Shown here: one piece after another, positions 37,572 through 62,469 of the stretch
Numbering within the stretch: the stretch's first letter is position 1
How the letters are laid out: the number at the start of each line of letters is the position of its first letter
Assembly: GCA_016584305.1 (NCBI GenBank)
Contig: JACEEZ010025419.1
Coordinates: 122,501 to 186,500 of the forward strand
DNA length: 64,000 nt
Source of the DNA: Chionoecetes opilio
Lineage: Eukaryota; Arthropoda; Malacostraca; Decapoda; Majidae
Direction of reading: 5' to 3'
Translations under genes and position numbers: made by a program
Notes under the pieces: model-generated
Databases searched by the model: none
Told to the model about the DNA's origin: nothing
The model's input: the letters and a program-made list of their open reading frames with translations, nothing else

Positions 37572-40500
37572 CTCCTCACCCACCCACCCACCCACCCACC
37601 CACCCACCCACCCACCCACCCACCCACCCACACAGACAGTATTCGTTTATTTCCATCCTTCCTTCCCTTTGTAGAGGAAGGATGTTTTTTCCATCCTTCC
37701 TTCCCTTTGTAGAGGAAGGATGTTTTTTCCATCCTTCCTTCCCTTTGTAGAGGAAGGATGTTTTTTCCATCCTTCCTTCCCTTTGTAGAGGAAGGATGTT
37801 TTTTCCATCCTTCCTTCCCTTTGTAGAGGAAGGATGTTTTTTCCATCCTTCCTTCCCTTTGTAGAGGAAGGATGTTTTTTCCATCCTTCCTTCCCTTTGT
37901 AGAGGAAGGATGTTTTTTCCATCCTTCCTTCCCTTTGTAGAGGAAGGATGTTTTTTCCATCCTTCCTTTTCCATCCTTGCTTTATTTCATCATCACCATA
38001 TGATTCCTGTTCTTCATCTCAATCTTCTTCTGTTTGTGCCTTTCTGTATTTCATGTGTTTCAGATGATTTTTCTTGAGTTCTGCCTCTCACTGCATTGTG
38101 GTCAGTGTTGCAGGAGAAGAGTGAGTTACTGTGTAGGGTTAAGGTCATCATTGTCATCAGTAGCATCAGCATGACTATCTCTATCATGTCCTTTATCACC
38201 TTTATCATCATTGTTATTATTTTTGTTGTTATCAGCTTCATTGATCTCTTAAAACATTAGAATTTTCACCTCATCATCATTGTTGTCATCATCCTGGATC
38301 TCTTAAAACATTGGAATTAGTACCATCATCATCATAATTCTTATCATCATTGTTGTCATCATCCTGGTCTCTAAACATGATAGTCATCATCATCAATTTT
38401 CATCTTTGTTCACATCCTGGATCTCTTAAAACATTGGAATTAGTACCATCATTATCATAATTCTTATCATTGTTGTCATCATCATGGATCTCTTAAAACA
38501 CTAGAATTTTTACCCCCCCTTGCAGCAGCACCTTCCTCCTCTCTCCCACACTTCATCCCATCCTCTCTCTGTTGGTGTCTTTCTGTTTACCATGTGTTTC
38601 TCTTATTTCTTGGGCTGTGCTTCTTAAAGTAATCATCCTGACCATTTCATCATTCCTGATTTAATGCAGTCCAAATATAGCCATGATCGAGTATATCAAC
38701 AATATGTTGTCACTTTTTGCATCCAGTCACCCGTTTTTAAATGATCCGCATTCAAAATCTGTAAATTCCCCGAGCTCTCAAAACACAACTGACGACCAGC
38801 AGACGACCGACCACGGCTCGGTGACGTCACATGAGTAAGCCTCCCAGGCCTGCCTGATACAGATACACGGAGACTCAGAAAAAAATATAGTACTTGAAGA
38901 ATTTTGGGTGTTTCTGATTTTTTTTTTGTGCGATATGGCATATACTTGCATCCTGTATGGGTGCAGCAAGAAAGCTGTGCCTTTCCCGAGAGCTTAGCAC
39001 CCATTTCCAACCTATACGGCGACGATATATGTGTGGAGCAGCGGGTAGTAGTGGGCGGTGCTCAGACTCAGCGAGACAATCTGAGCACACCGCCCGCTAC
39101 TACCCGCCGCTCCACACGTCTGCACACATATATCGTCGCCGTATAGGTTATAAATGGGTGCTAAGTTCTCGGGAAAGGCACAGCTTTCTTGCTGCACCCA
39201 TATAGGATGCAAGTATATGCCATATCGCACAAAAAATATATCAGAAACACCCAAAATTCTTAAAGTACTATATTTTTTTCTGAGTCTCCGTGTATTTGTA
39301 TCAGGCAGGCCTGGGAGGCTTATTCATGTGACGTCACCAGCAAGTTTTGCGCCACGGCTGGAATGTGGCTGTTGTTTTTCCCGTGCTTTTTACTAAAGTC
39401 ATGTTTTTAGGGAAATAAAAAATGAATTCTTTTTTGTGGATTAGGTATTTTGAATGAACATTTAACATAATTATGCAAAGAAAAAATGGGTCTGGGACGA
39501 TTACTTTAACGTACTATGGTAAGTGTTACAGAAGAACACTACAACCACCACAGCACCTCCCTCATCATAATAATATACCTCATCATCACAACTGTTTTCA
39601 TCATTGTTGTTGTCATCATCCTGGATCTCTTAAAACAAATGAATTATAACCTCATCATCATAATTGTCTTCATATTCCTTTTTATTTTTATTTTGACTTC
39701 CCCTACAACCCCACCTTCGTGCCTCCCTTGTGCAGGTGGACGTGGACATGGACTCGGTGCCTCAGGAGGAGCTGGACCGCCTGGACGAGGCCCTGGGAGC
39801 CCTGATGGCAGAGTACCAGGGGAAGCAGCCCAAGAGGAAGAATAAGAAGAGGAGGAAGGGCGGCGGCGATGACGGCCCACAGCTCACACCGGACGAGCAG
39901 AGCCTCATGCACTTCCAGACCAGGTGGGGGGGCGGCAGGGTGCTTGTGCTTGTGTGTGTGTTGATACGTCACTCCCTCATTCACTCCCAACCCTGTATCC
40001 CATTCCTTCTTTATGATCTCTCTATATGGCATCTCCCCTCACCCATCTCTCTATCTATAGTTCTTTATCTATCTTATCTCTATCTATAGTTCTATTTATC
40101 TTTATCTATAGTTCTGATGTCTCTCAAATGGGTGGTCACAGCATAATAGCTTCCGCCAATTCCTGTCCAAACATCCCCTACTTAGGTACTACCTGTTCAA
40201 GCCTCCCCCTTCAAACTCTTGCATCTGTCACTCATATATGCCTTTACCCTATCCTTCCACCTTCCAAGGCCTCATCCATAGTCTTAAGAATGAGTTGGGT
40301 AATGAGTAAGTATGGAAACAGGACAACATGAGCTGTTCTCACGGCCTCTTGTAGCTTCCTTGTTTTCTTATGTTCTTCTTGTGAGCTTGATAGAGAAATC
40401 CTGTTAACTATTTCGATACAACCCCACACTTCTACATCCCATTATACAGTCTTGCCTTGCCACCTACCCAAACAACATCACCTCTTTTCATTCTGTATCC

Positions 40501-43500
40501 ACCTCCCCAACACCAAACACTCATCAACACAGCACCTCTTCTCTCCATCAACAGGGTGTGTGACATGCTGATAGTGTATATCAAGGCAGCTCCCAACATG
40601 GCCTTGCAAGTGGGCCTGGTGAACCCCATCTTCAAGGCACTGAGGACGGCAAACCTGGACGTGCGGCAGAAGGACCTCCAGAACAAGCTAGCGTAAGTGT
40701 GTGTGTGTAAGTCCTTGAAGAGGGAGTGTTGCAGGAGGAGGAGGAGGATGACAGCATATTGATTTGAGTTTGTTATGAATTTATTTGAGGCAGTGTAAGA
40801 TGAGGATAGGAGGAAGAGTTGAATAGGGTGAGGAAATGAGAAAGCCTTGAAGGAAATTTGAAGTAGCTAAATGAGTTGCTTGAGTTCATTTAAGGGCAAT
40901 GCAAGAATATATGAGAAGTGGATGGAGGACCAGTGTGAGAGAAAGAATGTTAAATTGAAAATTATGTATGTGGGGATGTGGCGGAAAAATTGTGAGAGAA
41001 GAATGAGTGAGTGATTAAAAGTAAAAGAAATCATAGAGGAAGTTAATAAAGAAAAGTAGTATTTACGTAAAGGAAACTCAAATGTAACCGTGAGATTATG
41101 AAATAAGATGAATTGTTATGGCAAGGATGCACACTCCCTCTACACACACCTCACCTTTCTACATCCACAGGAACGTCATCACCGCTCTGGAGAAAAAGAA
41201 AAAGTTCAACGTCACCGGCGAGATCACCCCTGACAGCTGGAAGGAGACAGTGAGCGAGTTCTTCTCCTTTGCCTGCCAGTGTGAGTACTTCTGGGGTAGC
41301 AAGAAGGGTTCCTCAGGAGTGAGAGAATATGTATAGAACTTTAGAAGACAATTTATTCGTTTCCCCTTCCTTCATCAGCCATTTCATAGCAGTATGTCTC
41401 CCCTCCCTCCCTTTATCAATGTATAGAGCTTTAGAAGACCATGAATTCATTTACCCTTCCTTCATCAGTCATTCCACAGCAGTAGTCTCCCCTCCCTCCC
41501 TTTATCATGCCATTTTCCTTCCTTCATCAGTCATTCCACAGCATTAGTCTCCCTTCCCTCCCTTTATCATGCCATTTTCCTTCCTTTATCAGTCATTCCA
41601 CAGCAGTAGTCTCCCCTCCCTCCCTTTATCATGCCATTTTCTCTGCAGTGCCTGACAAGTTCTCGCCGGTGGTACAGTCGTGCTACTCGCAGCTGATGCA
41701 CTGTGGACGTCAGCTGCTGGGGCTGCAGGAGGAGGCGGTGGGGCGGGCGGACAACTTCCTGGCCACCACCTACGTCACCCACCTGGAGGACTTCTTTACC
41801 AACAAGTGAGTCCATGGGTAGTGTTGTCTTGGTCTTGTTGGTTCATGTTGTCACCGGTCAGCTGTGGGTTGTGTTGCTGCTCAGTGTTGTGTAGGCTTTG
41901 GTTGTCAAGTGTGAAGAAACCTCATACTGAACGGTATTTTATTTACATTTCTTTGCCATCTTGAGCACAGAGTAGATTGCAAAAACAGATTATTTACATT
42001 AATGAGATGGCTTGGCTAATTTGTGTCCTTCTCCATCACTTATCTGGAGTGTGTAGGCAGAGGAACTCATACCTTGAGACACATCTGATGTGATTTAACT
42101 GCTCTGTCTTATCATTTTCATGTCTTCCTTTCTTTGAGGTTTACATTCCATCTAATAACCTGTGTTCTGCCTCTGATCCACTCCCCCCTCCTCACAGCCA
42201 CCAGCTGCAGAAGATGGTGCCGTTCCATGAGCCGTGCACCTACAACATCGGGGGCCTGTGGCGGGTGGCGGCGACTCTGGTGCGCCTCGCCTTTGACCCC
42301 GAGATGAAGATGCACAAGAAGGCCCAGGCGCTGAAGACCCTGCAGCAGCTGTACGGCAACAAGGCGCTGCTGGGTGCACGCAGCAAACCCGAGGCTGTGG
42401 CGTTGGAGCAGGACCTGTATGGCAAGGTGCTCAAGGTGGGTGTGTGTGTGGCAGATGATGGGGCAAGGACGAGCTGTGGTGGCCATGGAACTTTGTGGTT
42501 GGATCATCTCTTTTTATGTTATTGTAAGGTGACGCAGCAACCAAGGGTACTGCCACTATCAACCCTCTGTAGTTATCTTGGTAGTTCATGCTGGTATTAA
42601 TCATATTACTTATCAGGGTTGATTAGGATCTTGTGGAGGTTTGGATTCAAGACTAAGCATCAGGTATTATATATGTAGTTTAGGGTCATGAAAGCGCTGT
42701 TATTTGTGTCCATTGAACATAGATATGAATTTTTCTTTAGCCACTTTCTACCCAATTTGATCATTATGGAGTATGGTAATTAACCCCTTGAGGCTCATCA
42801 CGTAATTTCCATTGTAATTTGGGTACCATTAGAGGATTTTTAGTTAATATAAGCAATATTTTATAGATATGATCTGTTTAGTATCCTTGTCCACTAGTTA
42901 ATTTGGTATATTCAGTCACTTTTCGTAATTTTATGGCTAAGAACAAATAATTTTATATAGCAAAGGAAAGATCTGGGCGTGAAGGGGTTAATGCTAAACA
43001 TTCCCAGACCACTTGCTTTTTTGTTTCACTTCTGCTGGATAAATCAACTGATTTGTAGTAAAGCTCAGGAGACGCATGTAACTCATAACCGATGCATTAA
43101 TTCATCTTTATTCCAGACTCTGGATTCCCTGCAGACTCCCATCCACGCTATGTTTGTGTCCAACCTCTTCAGGCTGCTGCACACCATCATGCAGGTACCC
43201 ACACCCACCCACCACTGTCCTGCCCAAGGCTGCTCTTATGTTGTTACACTGTTTCTAATTTGCGTTCTTTCTTTTTCTATTTTTTCCAGTTTGGTTCCGG
43301 TTTTATTTCTTTTGTTCAGAAAGAGAGAGATAGAGAGAGAACTGTAGTGAATCAAGTGTATGTGTATGTATTGTGTTATGATAATACAGCAAAATGCTAA
43401 ATATATATGCAAGTAGAAACAAATATAAGAAAGAAAATAAATATTACTAAGTAGCAAAGGAAGATGTGTGAATGAGAGTGAAAGGAAAGTGTATTTGGCA

Positions 43501-44439
43501 TATGAACATTTTCTAGGAAACTGCACAATGAGGTGTTGGGAATTGCACTGTTGTATTCCTGTATTCTGTTCCCTCTCATGAATCAACTAGTTCTTTAATG
43601 TTTGGTGTCTACATGCACCATATCTTAGCTTCCTTATGTTCTTATAGCCACCCTCCCTTCCCATCCTTCCTAGGCGGACAGGCGCTCAGAGGGCCCTCCC
43701 AGCCTGGCGTGGGTGGAGGTGCAGGGCTGTGTGGAGAGGTTCAGGCAGCGCATCTCCAAGACCGTCCTCAAATCCATCCGCAAGGACTACAATGTCTTCA
43801 ACGAGGGGCTCAGGAGTCTGCAGTGAGTGTTGGTGGTGTGGATATTGATCTTTCTATGCCTTCGTTGGGGTTTTGAGTGGTGGTGATGGTGGTGGTGTAG
43901 CGTCAATTTATTTTACATCACTTTTTTTCTTTTCATCCACCAGCAACAAGAATAAACCAGAGAAACAGAGAGGAGAGAAGAGAGGAGCTGCACAGGTGAA
44001 CACAGATGGTGAACAACAGGAGAATCTGATGAAGAAAAGTAAAAAAGAGAAGAGAAACAGCCTCACCGACAACACCAGTCCTGAAGGAGAAGGAAAAGTT
44101 GGGAAAACTGTGAAGAAAAAGAAGAAAAACAAAGGTACTCCAGATCCAGACAACCAGAGTGAGAAGGAAGACACTACTGGACCCGCCAAGACGATGATTG
44201 ACGGGGATGACATAACCATCATCGACCTGGCACCAGAACGTCAGGAAAAGAAAATGAAAAAGAAAAAGAAGAACAAGTTAATAAAGAGAAAACTAGACCA
44301 AGAGGAGGAGAAGAGGACTGCCCAGGGAGACCAAGAACAGAATGCTTCTCTCGTCTCAGATTCCCCGCTCACCCCTGAAGCCAAGAAGAAAATGAAGAAG
44401 AGAAAAAGTAGGAAAATGCAGGCAAATGGGACAATGTAA
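19190..44439 (+). CDS. MYBBP1A: Myb-binding protein 1A homologue (Pol5 family), 19 coding exons
   Basis: MYBBP1A/Pol5 proteins are nucleolar alpha-helical repeat proteins linked to rRNA transcription, ribosome assembly and transcriptional co-repression (family knowledge). Coding exons: 19190-19363, 24537-24740, 25157-25336, 25857-26051, 26771-26956, 28266-28438, 30014-30173, 31441-31634, 31938-32165, 35094-35374, 37209-37440, 39736-39923, 40555-40692, 41171-41280, 41649-41805, 42198-42435, 43117-43194, 43674-43822, 43944-44439. All have AG acceptors and GT donors, and phases agree at every junction. Recognisable blocks are KYIVQRLVSGLAS in exon 2, QPTWVEVMTELLLSLM then LLTPLMTATALSLLTDVL across exons 10-11 (the WVEVLVEILLALL region of vertebrate MYBBP1A), acidic runs ending exons 10 and 11, and DRLDEALGALMAEY in exon 12. 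The tail (exon 19) is Lys-rich, as expected for nucleolar targeting. The predicted length of about 1250 residues is close to vertebrate proteins. Exon 9 is frame-broken. The ATG at 19190 is the first in frame; upstream exons would be non-coding. Confidence 0.9.
19672..20008. mobile_element. Foldback MITE in MYBBP1A intron 1
   Basis: ATGGACGAGAGTTTCACGG...TTTTCAGAGACACCAAC...TTTTGCGCAAACC on the left is inverted on the right (GGTTTGCGCAAAATAAAAC...CTCGTCCAT). Arms are about 100 bp. The loop holds (A)n, TTAGG-like tracts and (T)n. A TA duplication is possible. Confidence 0.75.
20068..20346. mobile_element. Foldback MITE, CAAGCTTGGGGAC family, copy 1
   Basis: AGCCAACAAGCTTGGGGACA...TTTTTGGGTGGGGGAGCACAC is inverted at the right end (GTGTGTGCTCCCCCAAC...GCTTGTTGGCT), flanked by TCTTCTTC / GAAGAAGA. 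The centre holds a tandem duplication of ~37 bp (GGGAAATATTTCCCCGATGA...). Confidence 0.75.
20379..20629 (-). mobile_element. tRNA-derived SINE B, copy 2
   Basis: Same family as 1342-1600. The minus-strand head GTCGCCTCCGTGGTGTAGTG carries the A box, and GGCTCAAATCC is the B box. It lies in MYBBP1A intron 1 and abuts a diverged copy of the AT-rich repeat also seen at 100-310. Confidence 0.78.
20630..20826. repeat. AT-rich MITE-like repeat, copy 2
   Basis: Direct, diverged copy of 103-307, abutting SINE B copy 2. Its left tip is missing at the SINE junction. Confidence 0.6.
20827..21639. other. MYBBP1A intron 1 sequence, unassigned
   Basis: No coding evidence; small ORFs on both strands have no recognisable domain. 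The remaining MYBBP1A introns not listed separately (24741-25156, 25337-25856, 31635-31937, 40693-41170, 41806-42197, 43195-43673) likewise show only non-coding sequence. Confidence 0.4.
21756..22568. mobile_element. hAT-type non-autonomous element (TRGGGTTTCC family)
   Basis: Ends TGGGGTTTCC and GGAAACCCTA, flanked by a perfect 8-bp duplication ATGGACAT (21748-21755, 22569-22576). About 813 bp. The interior contains two diverged copies of a ~240-bp segment starting near CATTC.CCGTTAGCCA (about 22048 and 22300). Confidence 0.85.
22952..23677. mobile_element. hAT-type element (CAGGGGCGTA family), copy 1
   Basis: Ends CAGGGGCGTACTTAGG and CCTAACTACGCCTATG. Duplication AGGTGGTG / AGATGGTG (22944-22951, 23678-23685; one mismatch). 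It is a diverged inverted copy of 44573-45358 and lies inside LINE B. Confidence 0.85.
26364..26600 (-). mobile_element. LINE/SINE 3' tail fragment
   Basis: CTCGTGTGGTCCTGTCTCCATATC is the reverse of the GATATGGAGACRGG..C segment in the SINE at 57975. Similar minus-strand debris lies at 35715-35900. Confidence 0.45.
26738..26768. repeat. (C)31 tract forming the exon 5 acceptor
   Basis: 31 consecutive C then AG at 26769-26770 and the coding AAA ACA GCT. The whole polypyrimidine tract of MYBBP1A exon 5 is one cytosine homopolymer. Confidence 0.9.
27212..27424. repeat. (CT)n microsatellite
   Basis: About 210 bp CT-rich tract in MYBBP1A intron 5. A (T)n run lies upstream at 26978-27006, just after the exon 5 donor. 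Confidence 0.95.
27540..28110 (-). mobile_element. LINE E, 3' end of the RT ORF, minus strand
   Basis: A minus-strand frame at 27641-28036 encodes RVFEASIITVLLYGSETWAL, then DQRMLRNMNGI, SSEEVARKCGL and RRLRWFGHVKRRE, the conserved C-terminal region of many non-LTR retrotransposons. It lies antisense in MYBBP1A intron 5. Confidence 0.8.
28418..29335. repeat. 43-bp minisatellite containing copies of the exon 6 donor site
   Basis: About 21 units of GAGGATGAGGCAGGGTGAGG + GGGAAACAGTGGCATTGTGT + GTT. The first unit overlaps the end of exon 6, so each unit carries the exon's last bases and a donor-like CAGG/GTRAGG. Unit variants are TGAGGATAAGG and TGGCATGGTGT. The long minus-strand ORFs across it are repeat artefacts. 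Confidence 0.95.
29585..29875. repeat. ~115-bp tandem repeat, three copies
   Basis: Unit contains TTTGACATTTGGA, CTGCATTA.TA.TAGTAG and TTCAGCAATAGCATGAATGA, ending GCTGCTATATTCTTGGC. It lies in MYBBP1A intron 6. Confidence 0.85.
30214..30420. mobile_element. Foldback MITE (GTTAAGTTGGCAAAAATGG), copy 1
   Basis: ACGTTAAGTTGGCAAAAATGG...GCTGAGGTGTTGGGTG is inverted in the right half (CACCCAACACCTCAGC...TTTTTGCCAACTTAACGT). Arms are ~80 bp. In MYBBP1A intron 7. Confidence 0.85.
30717..30927. mobile_element. Foldback MITE (GTTAAGTTGGCAAAAATGG), copy 2
   Basis: Same family and orientation as 30214-30420. Outer tips ACTCGCTGCATGT and ACGTGCGGCGAGT extend the inverted repeat. Confidence 0.85.
31938..32165 (+). 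other. MYBBP1A: MYBBP1A exon 9, frame-disrupted
   Basis: The acceptor TTTTCAG and donor CAG/GTGAGC are good, and exons 8 and 10 fix the frames on both sides. No single frame runs through. ALGKQVGHIRD is in the entry frame, TYKGILLDLW follows one base later, EEVDREVAAVEL is back in the entry frame, and SDKGKEQWRRVQARLAALR, which joins exon 10, is in the third frame. Exon length gives a net change equal to one missing base. The most economical reading is several one-base indels in G- and C-runs (sequence error or a damaged allele). An unrecognised small intron is less likely. Confidence 0.7.
32335..34372. repeat. 31-bp minisatellite, two arrays with a degraded spacer
   Basis: Unit TGTAGGTTAATTCTTTGATC + TTGTGGTTTTA. 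Arrays run at 32335-33035 and about 33355-34372, roughly 55 units in all, with G/A variants (TTGTAG, GTTTAATG). The spacer 33036-33340 resembles the sequence after the second array (34372-34640). In MYBBP1A intron 9. Confidence 0.95.
35408..35700. mobile_element. Foldback MITE (GTTAAGTTGGCAAAAATGG), copy 3, interrupted
   Basis: GTCGCCACACG (35410-35420) and TTAAGTTGGTGAAAATGGGC (from 35630) together make the left end of this family. A piggyBac-like MITE sits between them at the TTAA. The right half is degraded after about 35700. Confidence 0.75.
35421..35633. mobile_element. piggyBac-like MITE (TTAACCCCTT), copy 1
   Basis: 213 bp from TTAACCCCTTCACGCC to GGCCTCAAGGGGTTAA. TTAA ends and CCCCTT/AAGGGG inverted tips. 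It is a diverged inverted copy of 42780-42991 and lies just downstream of the exon 10 donor (35375). Confidence 0.88.
36060..37190. repeat. 65-bp minisatellite
   Basis: About 16-17 units of GTGCAATAGAAGGGACAGCT + TGATGTGGCTTAGGATAGGT + TATTTATCCCTAATAACAGA + GAACA. It ends about 20 bp before the exon 11 acceptor (37208). Units near 36965-36990 gained extra TTAGG copies. Confidence 0.93.
37471..37632. repeat. (CT)n then (CCCA)n microsatellites
   Basis: CT-rich 37471-37577 followed by about 13 CCCA/CACC units 37578-37632, directly after the exon 11 donor. Confidence 0.93.
37660..37965. repeat. 38-bp hairpin minisatellite
   Basis: About 8 nearly identical units of GAGGAAGGATGTTTTTTCCA + TCCTTCCTTCCCTTTGTA. 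GGAAGGATG and CATCCTTCC pair within each unit around a T-rich loop. Period 38 explains the three-frame peptide cycle seen on the minus strand. Confidence 0.93.
38140..38500. repeat. ATC-rich imperfect tandem array
   Basis: Repeats of TGGATCTCTTAAAACATTGG + AATTAGTACCATCATCATCA, about 70-80 bp each. The same repeat reappears at 39535-39680 beyond the palindromic element. Confidence 0.8.
38628..39505. mobile_element. Palindromic TTAA-flanked element (Kolobok- or piggyBac-like, non-autonomous)
   Basis: Flanked by TTAA at 38624-38627 and 39506-39509, with short inverted tips AGTAATC.TCC. The interior 38820-39338 is one long near-perfect palindrome: arms of ~255 bp separated by ~10 bp near 39075. 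Each arm holds the short frame MAYTCILYGCSKKAVPFPR with a C-x4-C spacing, reminiscent of the start of a THAP domain. Kolobok transposases use TTAA and carry THAP domains (family knowledge), so an inverted duplication of a Kolobok 5' coding end is a reasonable guess. The element lies in MYBBP1A intron 11 and splits an ATCATC-rich tandem array. Confidence 0.7.
41385..41640. repeat. 62-bp minisatellite abutting the exon 15 acceptor
   Basis: Units of CATGCCATTTTCCTTCCTTC + ATCAGTCATTCCACAGCAGT + AGTCTCCCCTCCCTCCCTTT + AT. The last partial unit (CATGCCATTTTCTCTGCAG) is itself the splice acceptor of MYBBP1A exon 15. Confidence 0.88.
42780..42991. mobile_element. piggyBac-like MITE (TTAACCCCTT), copy 2
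   Basis: 212 bp from TTAACCCCTTGAGGCTC to GGGCGTGAAGGGGTTAA, reverse orientation relative to 35421-35633. In MYBBP1A intron 16. Confidence 0.88.
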
Positions 44440-44572
44440 GTGAGAGGCAAACGTTTACATCATTCGCCATCAACATGCTGTCTTCCTGTTGTGAAATAGT
44501 AAAAGAAGTTTTTATGTCACTGTTCTCTTTCTCTCTTCCTTATTGTGACTTATGAATCTTTTCACTATGAAG

Positions 44573-45358
44573 CAGGGGCGTAGTTAGGCCTGGGCATTGG
44601 GGGCTGTAGCCCCGAATGTTTTATGAATAGCCCCGGATCTCAAAAACTTTTTTATATTTTTTTTGTATTTATTATTATATATTTTTTCTCACAAAAATAT
44701 GATAAGCTCTGACTGGGGCCAACATAAATTAAATTATTGTAAAAAACTAGATATTTGGTTAGATGTTACTTAGCGTATGCTGATGACATCCTTTTTATGA
44801 GCAGGACATGAGAGGGGTGGAGAGAACAGAGGAGATGAGGAGTGCATGACAGAGGAGACACCACAAGACCTTTTGGAGAGGTGAAGAAGAGAATATCAGA
44901 TGGACAAGACACAGTTAACAGAAGTGCATTTTTTTCAGTGCATTTTTTTGTGTGTCCTTGTCCTTTGTGATGTAAAAATAAAATAAAGTAGTTATAAGAC
45001 CGAGGTTGGTCAGATTTCAGTACTGAACAAAGCATTGGGAATATACATTGTTTATCTATATGACTTCTTCATCACGCCAAAGCTTTATTTTTCTTAGGGT
45101 TTTACTCCTACTGATGAAAATAAAAATAATAGCGAAGTTGAACCCCAACTCAGATTGTCTTAATTTTATTTTAATTTCATGTTTCGAAAGTTATCCTAAG
45201 CAAATTACCGGAGCCTTTTGGTAGAGTACAGTGTCTCGCATCTTATATTCATTATACTGTACTCATAAATAAATTGAAAATTATCTTTTAAAAATTTTAA
45301 GATCTCTTGGCTGGGCTAATTAAGCCCCCAACGTTTTAAGATCCTAAATACGCCCCTG
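44573..45358. mobile_element. hAT-type element (CAGGGGCGTA family), copy 2
   Basis: 786 bp, ends CAGGGGCGTA and TACGCCCCTG, perfect 8-bp duplication CTATGAAG (44565-44572, 45359-45366). The + strand interior encodes LAYADDILFMS at about 44769, a YADD box of a non-LTR reverse transcriptase. Inserted ~130 bp after the MYBBP1A stop codon. Confidence 0.9.
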
Positions 45359-45879
45359 CTATGAAGTGAAGTAAGCTCTTTGTTTATGGTGTGTGTCGAC
45401 TTCTTTTTTCCAGAATGTAGGTGTGGGCAAATCCCTCCATGATTGCATACCAAGTACTAGTATATTCCTAGCTGCTCCCCAGTCTCTCTTTTTTTTCTCT
45501 TACACACAGACAAGCCAGAAATGCAATGTTTGTCACATGAATATTGCAAATGGTAGCTACATTGTTCATATTCTATTAATGCTGTATAACTTTCGATATC
45601 CAAGATTAATATATATTACCCTTAGTCGTAGCTCAACAGAGATAACAAGGCTGAATACTGTAGAAGGTAGGTAGAGATTTATTAGTAATACATTCAGGAG
45701 AGCGAGCTGAAAAGAAGCTGTGCTATATAAGAGCAGAATTGATGTTAGGGCTGTGAGAGAACGATCCCTATATAATGAGAAGATACAATGTTGGAGTATG
45801 TGAGTGAGAGTGATTGGATGAGGTGGACGTAAGGACCATTCTGCTGTGTGCATCCTTGGTCTTGGTGTTGTTTAGAGCT

Positions 45880-46020
45880 GCGAGGATCCCAGGTTTGATC
45901 CAATGAGCCCCGGTGATGCCCTGTGAGGCTGTCACAGGCGTGGCGGCTGACCAGGAAGGAAGCTTCTTCAGGAAGGAGCAGGCGAGGCCTATGACGGCGT
46001 GGTGCAGTGTCCATCCCCCT
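45880..46020. repeat. Interspersed repeat (CTATCACAGGCGTGG family), copy 1
   Basis: GCTGTCACAGGCGTGGCGGCTGAC...CTTCTTCAGGAAGG matches two tandem copies at 51393-51515 and 51590-51715. Between MYBBP1A and eIF4H. Confidence 0.65.
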
Positions 46021-46563
46021 TGAGAAAATATCGAAGAACAGGCGACCGCATGGACTAGACTAAACCATTTGAAATATAGCACATCATACAATAATTCAAC
46101 AGGGTTTCATAGCAGAACGAATTGTCTCTGTTAAGTGATAAAGGGAAAATAAATGATTGAAGAAGGCAACCCCCGTCTACCAGAGTTTGCTCATATAGAA
46201 TGCCACGTAATAAACATAACTAGCAAAAATCTAAACATCCATTTCATATAAGAATGAATAGCAACCGCCCTTGGATAAGCATGGATGGACTGTATAGGCC
46301 TATTTGTATTACGAAGGATTTTACATATAAACAATCGCCCCCGCCATGCCGAGACAAGTCTGGAATAACCGATAGACAGGTTTACTTGTATCAAATACTT
46401 CAGAAAATAGTATTACATAATTTTGATAGACACTTTATGCTGTAATACCCCTGAAATCTGTATCAGGGGTAGTTTGATGGGTTGGTGGAGCGTGTGTAAG
46501 GATTAGTATTGCCATGCGAGACGCGGTTTCTCTCTCGCTCACTCTCGCCGGGCCTCAGACAAC

Positions 46564-62469
<15,906 letters not shown>

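Larger units (their letters stand above)
44440..46563. other. Intergenic region MYBBP1A to eIF4H
   Basis: Contains the hAT element (44573-45358), unassigned AT-rich DNA (45367-45880), the CTATCACAGGCGT repeat and ~540 bp before the eIF4H ATG. No AATAAA was seen between the MYBBP1A stop and the hAT element. The 46500-46560 stretch has CT-rich sequence (TTTCTCTCTCGCTCACTCTC) that may be the eIF4H 5'UTR. Confidence 0.5.

Noticed and set aside
37442..37974. Minus-strand ORFs encoding KGKEGWKKHPSSTKG-type repeats
   Set aside because: Translation of the 38-bp repeat plus the CCCA and CT microsatellites.
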